Shown here: positions 10,103 through 20,544 of the stretch, in pieces
Layout: every line of letters starts with the position of its first letter
How positions within the stretch are numbered: position 1 is the stretch's first letter
Source of the DNA: Aotearoamyces nothofagi
Taxonomy: Eukaryota; Ascomycota; Leotiomycetes; Leotiales; Tympanidaceae
Length of the DNA stretch: 64,000 bases
Assembly (NCBI GenBank): GCA_015345905.1
Contig: JADDTR010000018.1
Location: forward strand, 361-64,360
Direction: 5' to 3'
Position numbers and translations under genes: made by a program
The notes under the pieces: model-generated
What the model saw: the letters and a program-made list of their open reading frames with translations, nothing else
What the model was told of the DNA's origin: nothing
Databases searched by the model: none

Positions 10103-12302
10103 CTACAGCCTGCTCCTGTAGCCTGCCGTCTCGTCCTTGCTGACCAGCGCCGCGCTCTCGGGGTAGGGGTCGATGGTCAGCCCGTTCAGCGGGTTCAGCT
10201 GGCTCGCGCGGCGGAACAGGTCCTCGTAGACCCTCCCGTCCCTGCGGCCCAGGCTGCTGTCCAGCTGCCAGTCGGGGAACTGCCACGCGTCGGCCAGGCG
10301 CAGGGCGTGGGGCCTGATGTCCCGCAGCAGCCGCATCACGGCGTTGGTGCGCGCGAGCCGGATCTGTCTCACGGTGACGGCCGACGACGAGTAGAACTCG
10401 GCCGCCTCCCTCTCGAGCGTGTGGAGCGCGTACAGGCGGAAGAGCTTCTGCAGGAGCTCCATGGTGGGGACGTCCAGCTCGTAGCGGAGAGACTCCGACT
10501 GCAGGACGTCGTAGAAGTTCTTCACCACGAGGTACTGTGAGTGTGCGGTCGAGAGGCGCCAGAAGTCGACGAGGAGGGAGTTCCAGGAGTTCTTCTCGGC
10601 GTCGCGGTGCTTGAGCGCCTCGAATGTGAGGAACGAGGTGCGCCATGCGAAAGCAGCGACGATGTCGGCGTCGGAAGACAGGATATCAAAGGCCGCCCCC
10701 GTGTCTTGCTTGTCGAGGAAGGTACGGAAAATGCTGGTGGTGTCATTCGACGGCGAGTTGCCTTTGAGAACGGAGCGTGCGGATTTTAGGAGCTGGGTTC
10801 ATCAGCGATTAGAAGTTTATATCCCGAAAGGCATAACTTACATAGCGTGCTACTTGTTGAGTCAGCATATAGTTGTCGCCCTCCCAGGTGGTTGTTGGTA
10901 GGTAATCGCAATACCACGACCCAATACCACTGAAGCTGCTATAACCATGCCCACCACAGGCTCTCCGGCAGACTTCTAGACCTTCAGCGGCTGTCGTACT
11001 GCTAAGTGCCTTGAGACCGCATGAAGTAGCGTGTAGATCAGCTAGAATATCGCTTCCAGAGTGCGTCTCTTCAGGGCCTGCACCTCTGGTAGTTGAGGCA
11101 ACCTTCCCAACATCTGCCTTCATCTTCTTTTGATTCTCCTCGTATAGCCCCATCATAGCTTTTCCAGTGAAATGCAAAGCAAATGTTGATGCCAGTAGAG
11201 GAAGAAGACGATACTGGACCATTGTATAGTTTAAAACTTGATTCTCGCCTCCATCATTTGATTGATCGTCCCTATCCTGGAATTGACGTCTGACAGCAGC
11301 GTACCTGATGGCAATTGTAACACCTCTAGCAAGTACACCACCAGACTGAAGCACAATAGTCGAGCGCACCCAGGTGAGGGTGCCATAAATCAAGGATGGT
11401 GAGGATGGCTTGACATATTTATTCGTATTCGGGTCAACGCTAGAAAACCTAGCAAGCATGTTGATGTGAGGGACCTTGACATGGTTTAGGAGAAGGAAAC
11501 CATTATCCATCGTGTTGTAGCCAAACTTGGGACCTATGTCACCCACGTGGACTCCATCAAGCGGCTCGTGGGTCTTCAAATCTCTAATCTGGCAGACAAA
11601 TGGGTGCGGGCCGTATGATTTTCCATTAAGAATAAGCTGCGCCATTACAACTGCATGATTTGCGGTTCTTCCAAGAGAACCAATCCACCATTTGGATGCT
11701 GTGAGGTGTGGCGAATGTAGTATGAACGTCTTGTCGGCTGGGTCCCATGTAGCTGTAGTCTCCAAGCCTCGGACGTTCGATCCATGGCCCAGTTCTGTTT
11801 GTGCATAGCATCCAATGGCTTTATAGTTTTCTGCTGGTTCGAGGAATAGCTTATGTTGCTCTGGTGTTCCTTGATCGCGAAGGGTTGTCTATCATCATTA
11901 GTGGCTATAATCTATGTCGGTAGGATGTCTTGAGCTTACTAGATACATGCTTGCATGTAATCCATAAGGTCCTGGTTCGGAAACCAGGCCATCTGCTACT
12001 CTATATTCCTCGGTGCTCCAATTGTGCTTGACCTGCAACTGCCTCATCCTTTTCGCCCGTGCCAGAGCAACTGGGAATTTCTCAACTCGGCCATAGAAGT
12101 AATTCTGCGACTTGTCGAACACTTTCTCAGCCTGAAGGATCTTGAGAATACGGTCTTGACGATCAAGAACCTCTCGTGTGAAGAGGAAATCAGATAGTTT
12201 TTCGACGTTGATATTGGACTTTTCCCGCTCCGCCTTGATCAAGTCAACGCCTTGTGGCGATGACGGAGTCAACTTTTTCACCCAATCTGGAGTCGGAGAC
12301 AT
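10103..12302 (-). CDS. Peroxisomal acyl-CoA oxidase
   Basis: Three exons: 12302-11940, 11888-10842 and 10792-10103, 699 aa, the normal length for the family. Introns are 51 and 49 nt. The enzyme catalyses the first, FAD-dependent step of peroxisomal beta-oxidation, turning acyl-CoA into trans-2-enoyl-CoA and producing hydrogen peroxide. Visible signatures are CYAQTELGHGSNVRGLET in the flavin/substrate-binding middle domain, FGYNTMDNGFLLL, and the CRRACGGHGYSSFSG segment. The helical C-terminal oxidase domain ends in Ser-Arg-Leu, a canonical PTS1 peroxisomal signal. Exon 3 is much more GC-rich than exons 1 and 2, matching the facing end of the convergent neighbour. Several paralogues are usual in such fungi, so chain-length specificity is unknown. 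Confidence 0.95.
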
Positions 12303-13001
12303 TAGGAATAATGTAGCGATGATGGTGTTCAGAATAAAGGATTAGATGGGAAAGAGAAGTATATAATCAAAGGGTTGTCGGCCCTCGGGCCTGCGTCTTC
12401 ATGACGTCCTCGGGTCTTCTCCAGACCCCATAATGCACTAAAAAGGTGCCGAGGTCCAAAGGTCTACTGCGGTCCCCATGCCTGCGATTTTAAAATGTGG
12501 AAATAAAAGAAAGAAAAAATCGGAGAGGTCAGCTGCGTGAGTGCATCTACTATACAGCATATGAGCTGAAACATATACGCGGCGGAAGTACTGTACATTA
12601 AGTTGTACCTGCTTTACGGATTTAATTCCACGCCCTCGGTCATCAATTTACCCCGTACACCATCCATTAACATGGGGTCCGACAAAACTCCCCTTCATTC
12701 ACGTGCATCCCCCAAGAACGTCAAAAAGTGCCACCTTGCATGTGAAAAAAATTAACACTCACGCATATCCATCCAGTAATATATAACTACTATTTTGAAA
12801 TAATATACCTTTAAAGCAATTATATACATTGGCCGATGTGATGCTGGCCAATCAAGTCGTAACTTCAGATCCTATAATTTTAAACCAGATCGATTGACAC
12901 GAGGTGTCGCTCTAACTTTAAAACGCCTTGGAACGAGCAATTCTCTGTAATATAAAGCATAGACCATCGATTAAGGTATATCAACATTTGGCACGGTCTC
13001 T
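12303..13001. other. AT-rich intergenic region
   Basis: About 700 bp upstream of the acyl-CoA oxidase, holding its promoter, and downstream of the MFS transporter. The sequence is AT-rich and non-coding by eye, with no repeat or element recognised. Confidence 0.5.
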
Positions 13002-15106
13002 TTAAACAGCACTCTCGCCATTCGCAGATCTCGAACGCGACTTTTCCCGAAGAGTAGCTTCTACTGGTTCTTCATCCCCCAGACCTGCTACACCGAAGGA
13101 TCCCGTGGGAGCGTAGGCACTATGCGCTCGGATCCTATGGCCATACAGGTAAAATATAATGGGGATTGGGACCAAAACAGCTGCTAAACATCCAAGGAGC
13201 GTTCCCGCCCAGTTGACACCTAGAGCATCGAACATGTAGGTTCCAAAAAGGGGAAAGCCAGCACCAGCGAGCGATCTAAGGAATGTATTTGCCGCGATTG
13301 CTGAGGCAGCACTGGACGATATGTCAGTTGGGGGCAGGGCTTTTAGAAGCATTAAGACTTACAACATAAGATACGCATCAACCAAGTAATTCAAAGATTG
13401 GAGGAAGATTGACAAAAGGCCAAATCCTGTCATAAGACCAGAAAGTGTAGGGACTATCCAGTGTATGTCCGATCTGTATCCAGACCACCCAAACCAAAAG
13501 AGGCCAACCGCAAAGGATGCACCGCCAAAGATCACCGGGGGAAGACGCCATTCCGGAATTGGGACGTCGTTGTTAGCCGCGAGCTTGCGCTTGTACCCAG
13601 GTTGCGTCAGCAAGATGTAAAAGCCTGCCAAAAACTGGCCGAATATCATTCCGAAATATGGCAGGCCACCGATACCAGCAGACATGCCGTGAATTTGTTG
13701 GAAGACGATAGGATAAGCTGTCAAAAACAGGTAAAGGAGACCGTAGATAAAAGCCATATAAATAGACAACGCGAGAACAATAGGTTCTGTAAACAGCAGA
13801 CGAAGAGGACGACTGAAATTCTTCGTGACTAATTCGCGGAAGTCGACTTCGATTTCGTCTTGCTTCGCATGGATACCTTTTGATAGGTCAATACTCGCTC
13901 TAACAGCTATGGGGAAAAAAGATTATAAACAAATTGAACTTACCCCAATTCTTGGTCCGACGGCGGAGTTCCGCGGCCTTCAAAACAAGTATTTGTGGTG
14001 GATATGTCTCCTCCAGGAAGAAAAGATCGAGGAAGAAGGCGAAGAAGCCCATGATAGTAACGATCCACTCGGTCCAGCGCCATCCAAGATGGCCTTCAAC
14101 GATAAATCCTCCGATAAACGGGGCTAGGAGAGGGCCAGCGAATACCGTCATGGAGAACACTGTGATTGCCAGTCCTCGAGTACTGTTGTCGAACATGTCC
14201 GAGAATACAGCTGCAACAACGGCTAGTGGACAAGCACCAAAAAATCCTCCCCAGAACCGACATATAAGCACCGTTTGTAAGTCTTTACCAACGGCAACGG
14301 CAATCTGGAATATAGAGAATCCAAACATCGCTATGAGAATTGGTAATCTGCGGCCTTTCAATTCGGAGAAAGGAGCCCATAGACTTGGACCGAAGGCGAA
14401 ACCTAGAACATAGAGGGAAAGACCAAGAATTCCAACCTCTGAAGATACACCGAACTCGGTGGCCACAGCCACGGTTGCAGACGAAAATATGCTCGAGGTG
14501 AATGCAGCTACCAGAGTCGTATATCCAAGAATGAGAGCCGTTAGTAATCTAGATGTCGTTAGCATTAGTATACGGCAAACTTCCAAACAACCGTCACATA
14601 CTTCTTCTTTAGAGGCCTAAGTCGACACACGCATTAGTACTTGTTGTCCTGCGTTGGCCGAGGGTAACTTACCAGTTCTGAGCATGCAGAGGATCATCAG
14701 GTCCATCGAATTCAACGACATACTGTTCCTGCTCGGGCAATGCCGGTGGATATGGTTTTCCTCCTCCAAATGGCGGGAGAGGTCTCCTGCTTTCCCGAGT
14801 CTTGCTCCCCAAGCTCCTCCCAACAGTGGCACTATGCTGGCTTCTTGCTGTCTGTATGCGGGTAATGACCGTGGCCTGTCGTTCCAGATCTCGCTGCGTT
14901 GGCACACGACTCATCCCAGTCTCTCGACGCACAGCGGAGCTCTCTGACGAAGACGTCGAGATACTCGATACAGTCGCAATTCGTTCGACCTCGGCGCTCA
15001 TCCGAGCCTCTGGGATCTGGCTCATCCGAGGCTCTGACACTGGGGGGAAGCGATCTGGAGATGCATGCTGCTCTGCGCGAGAGATCTCGCGATCAACTTC
15101 GTCCAT
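13002..15106 (-). CDS. MFS transporter, DHA1 drug:H+/polyamine antiporter type
   Basis: Five exons: 15106-14673, 14616-14602 (only 15 nt), 14548-13944, 13906-13363 and 13311-13002, 635 aa. Introns are 56, 53, 37 and 51 nt. A long Ser/Arg-rich cytosolic N-terminus of about 145 residues precedes the QNWPLKKK entry motif and twelve TM helices. Family signatures are [30 protein letters not shown], the [14 protein letters not shown] segment (motif C region), WRWTEWI, and [22 protein letters not shown] near the end. These place it with plasma-membrane multidrug or polyamine exporters (Flr1/Tpo-like). The microexon encodes the PLKK turn and is needed to keep the frame. The 37-nt intron is unusually short. 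A start further upstream at 15193 is open but would add a hydrophobic segment not seen in the family. Confidence 0.9.
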
Positions 15107-15521
15107 AGCTGTGGCGGCAAGCAAGAGAGCAGCGACGCAAAGGACAAGGGCAGAAGCAGAGAGCGAAAAGTGGAAGATATTCCCGAGACCCAATTGACAG
15201 CGCGCGGTTGACGCTGAGGGACAATGATGTGCACGGCGTTATCTATAGAGATTGCTTGCACTATAATACAGAGGAATGAACGATTCTTTGCTCTTTAGGT
15301 CCCAACACCTGTAGTGCGAGACTACCACGCACTTGCTGGGACTACATTGTGGCCGCCGGCTTGCTGCGGCCCCAAGAATTTCCTGCGCGCGGGTACCACC
15401 GCTGCAGCATCATTGCCGATACCCGATGGGGCAGGGTGAAGGTGCGGCACTACCACTCTAGCAGAGCGGTGCTTACACACCAGGAAGAGAACTGGCATGG
15501 CATACGGACACGCATAACAAT

Positions 15522-15549
15522 GCCAATAATGGCAATAATGGCAATAATG
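15522..15549. repeat. GCAATAATG nonamer tandem repeat
   Basis: Three perfect copies of a 9-bp unit plus a partial copy. Confidence 0.85.
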
Positions 15550-16074
15550 ACTGGATAGTCCTCCTGTCCAGGGAGGCATTGCGGACTTGCGGCGTCGCGA
15601 ATCATTACCAGCACGGCCTGTGTGCTCTGTGTAGCATTTTGGCCGCTGCACTGTACTGCTGTACCGCTGCACGGGCATGGCTATACCGGTATCCTGCTAT
15701 CGCGGCGAGGACGTTTGCAGCATAGTTGCAGCAGATGCAGACCTGAACTGCCGTCGTCGTGTTTGCACAGCCTGGATGGTTCTTTTGCTGTAGCGCCCCC
15801 GTCACCGCCGTGGCATCCCTGCCGCACCGCGGAAAGGCCCCGGACAGCCCTGGCAGCACCGCCGTCGCTGTCAGCAGAGTACCGAGCCGTGCGAGGCTAC
15901 CGTAGCGGGTCTGCCGTAGCCTGCGACGCCGGTCTGCTGGGCCTCCTGGGCAGGAAAACTCACTGTACCTGCACTGACTAAGGCCAGCATCCACAGAGGG
16001 TACCCTACTAAGGGATCATTCGGGCCATGCTGTCTAGACTTTGCTCGTAGCCCCGTCCACTGTACGTACTGCTC

Positions 16075-16111
16075 TGCACTGCACTGCACTGTACTCTGCT
16101 ATGCTATGCAG
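16075..16111. repeat. CTGCA / CTATG pentamer repeat
   Basis: Pentamer runs of CTGCA followed by GCTAT-type units. It resembles the repeats at 3296-3351 and 63161-63195. Confidence 0.8.
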
Positions 16112-17930
16112 CAGTATCCGAGGGTTTGCGGTGTGGCGACAGCGCTGTGAGGGCGAGAGAGGCAGCTCCAGGAGGCAGACAGAGACCAGCAAGGAGCCGC
16201 CTGCTCGAGAATGAAGTCCCAGCTGCCAGGCTGCTGCTGCCACGCTTCTGCCAGAGCACATCGTAGATCGATCAGATCCAGTTTTCGGTCGAACCCTTGA
16301 ATAGGGATCGCCTGATAATAAGCGGCGATGACGTTCCGTTCGAGAGCCGTCTCCGCCGTAGTCGAGAGCTTGTTTGCTTCTACCATATTCTGGCACGGTA
16401 GGGACGAGTCGAGTCATACGGGTTCAAGGGAAAATATCCTATTTATACTTGTATACTGCTGAAATATGTCACTCTGCATCGTACAGCATGTAGCAAGGCG
16501 TATATATATATATAGTTCAGCACTACTTCGTGTTCTCAACTTGTAGAAAATACAGACGTCCCTTCAAAAGAAAATATGTATAGGATTTTGCACCTGTTAT
16601 GCAAGGGACGATAGTGGTAGAGTAAGAGTTCTATGCTAGACTCGGCAGGCCATGTTGATGACCTGAGCAGTAATTTTAAAATATATTTGTGAGATGTGTA
16701 AGCAGGAGTCGCTTCTCGCTGGTCCTCCCAATTTCTCAGCATACTTCGTCCGTTCCGTACTTCCGTACAATGATGCTTCTGGGGTGAACTCTGACTGCCA
16801 GCTTGACATGAGAATCACAGAACGAGGTGCCAAAAGCTCAAGATGGTCATTATACCGTAAGAAATGGCAACAAGTGAGATTTTTAAAACGTGTATTTATT
16901 CTATATAGTTCGTCAAACAGATAGATAGACCTCTGCTAAATAGAATAGCCCCATTAACCAACATCACAAATCTTTAAATAGGCGAGCAAGCCTTTCAAAT
17001 CAAGCAAGTTGCCATCGGCGAGTATGGCCATCTCATATCATCACTTCGTCATATGTAACCAGTCAGCCCTGGCTAGACACGAGGCACCAAACGCCTTCGA
17101 TAAGAGTAAATTGAGACACTTCACTAACTAACAGAAAACTCCCTCTAAACCTACAACTAGATATAATCGAGAGCCAGTATCGTTCCATACTCTTCTATCC
17201 CATCACCACCATTTCAGCAATAAGAATTGGGTGGCATCCGTGTCGGAAATCACACCCTCGGCCCAACTACCAGCTTTAGTAAGTAGCATATCAAGCTCGC
17301 TCCGACCTCCTATGCTCGAAGCTGACATTTTTCAAGTGTTTGCTCTCAGCTCAGATCTCCGAACCGGCGGATCGAGCATGATGAGCCCAGGTCGAGTGCT
17401 GTCGTCGAGGCTTTTGCTAAGGAGCTGGAGACGCAGAGGGCGGACGACGACACTTGGATGCCACCAAAAATCAAAGTCATGTATGTCCGGCACGGTAGTC
17501 TGGGTGCGGCACGTGCCTTTCCAAGATACGACTGAGGTTTGAACGGCCTCGGATCGGCGTGAGCCCGTCTTGGTCGTCGCTGCTGTTGGTTGCAAGCCAG
17601 AGCTGCTTCCCGTCCTCTTTCTCTAAACAGGCATCAAGAGAGCTTGAGATATCTTACAGGGGCTTGGTAGCGATCTGTAGCATGCTTTCCGCGCCTCGAA
17701 GTTAGATATGTAGTCTAATGCCTCCAAATGTGAAAGAAGCACGATCGAGCTTTCCTCTAATAAGCCATCCAAGATAAAGTTATGCACTACCATTTCCACG
17801 TCCTATCCAGGCCAGATAAATACTATACCATGCATTCAGCGACATAGAAGCCGCAGGCATTTCATACCTCTACCAAATATACGTATCGGACTCACACTCT
17901 ATCATCCATAGCAGCTTAAACAGGCCGACC

Positions 17931-18719
17931 ATGAGTTCCACGCCGTGTACGGTCCCGCAGCGTTGGGCGTACCAAGATGCCAGCGCCCAGACCGACCAGG
18001 GAGGGCCTGTCACGTCCTTCACGCTCTTCACTCACCTACCAACCGAGCTGCGCGTGAAGATCTGGGGAGACGCATTGCCGGGCCCACGCGTACTTGACGT
18101 CAAGCTCATACCGCCCGACTGTTTCCATGTCGAGCAGTGGTTCACGCACGCGGCACCGCCCGTCCTGTTGAGGGTCAGCCAGGAATCGCGAGAGGTAGCT
18201 CTCCGAGCCTTCGAGCCTTCGTTTGAGCACTACCGGGGGGAGGGGGTGCCTCGATACATCTACTTCAACCCGTCGGAGGACACGCCGTTCTTCGGGTTCA
18301 ACGGGATGCACGTCTTGTCGTACGTCCACCGCCGGACGGCATCCAGGATCCGCTTCCTCGCCCTGGACATCTGCGATCTGGTGTACGGGTTCGACTTCGA
18401 GCACGTGTACGGCCTTACGCTGGGCCAGATCAAGCTCTTTCCGAACCTGCAGAAGCTGGTGCTGGCCTATGACGCCGACTGGACCGCCATTCCACGGTTT
18501 TCCACCAGTTGCTACTCGGAGTTCAGCCCCTTGAAGGACGAAGAAGACGAGGACATTAGGGAAAAGTGGTGGAAGTGGACAGATGTGCTTACATTGATAA
18601 CGAACAAGCTGATGGACCTGCACGACGAGGACCCATCGTGGAATCTCCCGACACTGGAACTTGTAGGGGCCCAATACCATCATCTTGGTCCACACCCTGG
18701 CGTGCCTCGACATGATTGA
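17931..18719 (+). CDS. 2EXR-domain protein
   Basis: Single exon, 262 aa. It matches the fungal 2EXR family: an opening F-x-LF-THLPTELRVKIW motif at about residues 32-46, then PRVLDVKL, then LLRVSQESREVALRAFEP at about 80-97. The rest is YIYFNP, an ICDL segment and an acidic stretch (DEEDEDIREKW) near residue 200. The function of this fungus-specific family is unknown. Members are numerous and often lineage-variable, sometimes found near heterokaryon-incompatibility-type genes. There is no signal peptide or membrane helix. It lies alone between gene-poor DNA and ypi1. Confidence 0.85.
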   Translation: MSSTPCTVPQRWAYQDASAQTDQGGPVTSFTLFTHLPTELRVKIWGDALPGPRVLDVKLIPPDCFHVEQWFTHAAPPVLLRVSQESREVALRAFEPSFEHYRGEGVPRYIYFNPSEDTPFFGFNGMHVLSYVHRRTASRIRFLALDICDLVYGFDFEHVYGLTLGQIKLFPNLQKLVLAYDADWTAIPRFSTSCYSEFSPLKDEEDEDIREKWWKWTDVLTLITNKLMDLHDEDPSWNLPTLELVGAQYHHLGPHPGVPRHD

Positions 18720-19216
18720 AATATGCACCCCACTTTACTCCATTGGATAGAGCTCAGCTGAGCACCACGCTCTCTTCCTGGAAACACCCCCTAAAGAAAA
18801 GTTGCCACTTCAACCACTCTCCTTTAGCAACTAGCCAAATATACCGGCGTTATACCTGGACGAAGCTCCAAGCTCAACTTCAGCACATTGCAGACGGCCT
18901 TTGGACCTGAAAGGCTTAAACACAATCGGCACTGCGAATAAGCAAGCATCTGTACTGTTTAGCAGTTTCATAAATTTTGAATAAAAAGACTTTCATTTTA
19001 GTAGCACTGAAACAACATATGTGGCATCAGTAAAAGTGGCCGAGGCCACCCTACCACCATGGTATTTAAACTCAAGACCAGAAACTCCACCCACCCTTAT
19101 AATGAAAAGGCATACCTTGAACACACATTAAAGATGCTGATTATCGGAACCAATATGTACAATAACACCCAAGTCGTTCAATCATTGCATTCTAGCACCA
19201 CTGTGCTCTCAGCCCT
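18720..19216. other. Convergent intergenic region
   Basis: About 500 bp between the 2EXR gene and ypi1, which converge. It must hold both 3' ends. An ATG-initiated open frame on the plus strand (19059-19328) overlaps the ypi1 3' end and is not supported as a gene. Confidence 0.5.
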
Positions 19217-19821
19217 TTACTTTCCAACGCCGCCACTTGATGAGTCCTTGGCCCTCGGCATCTTCTCATATGCATTCGGACTTCTCTTCCTACCCTTTCC
19301 CTTTCCCTTATCCTTCTCTCCACTATGATCATGGTCATGATCATGGTCATGATCACGGTCATGGGGATCTCCATGCTCATGCCTATGTGGTTGTGGTTGA
19401 CGCCTCCGACTGGCGCCCACCGGCCGTGCGCTGCCGTCGTCATTATCGCTGTCATCACTACTCGAATCGCTTGAACTCTCGTCCGAGGACTCATCTATTG
19501 GTTTGGGCGCATGGTATATGCAACAGACTGTTCATCATATACGTTAGTATTGTATTACAGACCATGCCATTGCACTGGGCGTGGATAGGAAAGCTCACCT
19601 TTACTGCTCTTCCTTCCTAATCCCTCATTATCTACGACATCCTCAGCCCACTGCACCCGTGGCTCGCTTCTCTCCCCTGGACTTCTCACAGCGCCTCGCA
19701 AACGAAGGACTGGTTGGCGCGAGGGAGATTGTAGTATTTGTGTTTGTGAAGCGGTGGCGGGCCCGGCTTGCCGATGTGACATCGCACTCCCCGAGGTATT
19801 TGTTGCTGTCGCTGCTGCCAT
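19217..19821 (-). CDS. ypi1: Type 1 phosphatase regulator Ypi1 (inhibitor-3)
   Basis: Two exons: 19821-19599 and 19527-19217, 177 aa, with a 71-nt intron (GTGAGC donor, CTAAC branch site). Inhibitor-3 is a small disordered regulator that binds protein phosphatase 1 (Glc7) in the nucleus. The diagnostic block RVQWAEDVVDNEGLGRKSSK is split by the intron from VCCIYHAPKP; it contains the RVxW docking motif and the CCIYH motif. The C-terminal half is a Ser/Asp tract followed by a His/Asp alternation (HDHDHDHDH) and a Lys/Arg/Gly-rich end, unusual additions to the conserved core. Recognition rests on the docking block. Confidence 0.93.
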
Positions 19822-20544
19822 GTTGCTCAGCTATAGTATTGTATCGTCCAACGAAGACTTCGATTGTGATTATTCCGCTACGTACGAGATCTTAAGAAGA
19901 TGTGCTTCACAAGGGGCAGTGAGCGTGATGCGGGATGTGATTGCTTGCGGTAAAACGATTTCTATATTCTGCTCAATGTCATGTTGCGGTCAACTCCAAA
20001 AGGAGCACGTCGTTGATGGTTTAAGCTGCGCTCAAAATGGTTTCTAGCCAAGATGCTTGAGTTGTGGTTGTGGATGCACTGAAATAATGTGTTAATGCTG
20101 TGGAGATTCGTTGCCCCACGTCAGTGTCGCATGTTGAATCTGCCGGGGTTTTCCGCCTCCATCTGACGTTATTTCCACTGAAGTTGCATTTTATGGGGCA
20201 AAGCGGTTTGAGATATATAGCCTTGGCAAAAGAGTCTTTCTACATAGGATCCTCCCAAGAATGGATTGATACTGGAGTTTTTGTCACATTTTGTTTTTAG
20301 CATATTAAACCTGTACTTGAATTAAGTAGCAAGCTACTAGGTGTCATTCTTCTCTTGAAGAATAAAGGGGTTGTACACGGCCTTCAGAGTCTAAGCCCTG
20401 AATTCCTTAAGGTGCAGACAAACCAAATACGCCGAACGCCCTGCTTGAATGAGTGTAGAAAAGCCGCAAGGAATAAATTCCGGACCAAGCAACCAATAAC
20501 GATGTGAAGATCATGACGTCAATGGCTCTAACAATCATATATGC
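19822..20544. other. Intergenic region
   Basis: About 720 bp between ypi1 (its promoter side) and the 3' end of bud6. AT-leaning, with no feature recognised. Confidence 0.5.

Larger units (their letters stand above)
15107..17930. other. Gene-poor region, partly low-complexity
   Basis: About 2.8 kb. The 15300-16130 part is GC-rich and low-complexity, with short repeats and open frames on both strands that look repeat-driven. The 16430-17200 part is AT-rich with a short TA run near 16500. At 17220-17600 both strands are open for about 90-100 codons, but no family is recognised. No gene is supported. Confidence 0.55.

Noticed and set aside
10008-10646. 212-codon minus-strand frame overlapping the acyl-CoA oxidase
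   Set aside because: Wrong frame relative to the spliced oxidase. GC-driven.
18036-18728. 230-codon minus-strand frame
   Set aside because: Antisense shadow of the single-exon 2EXR gene.
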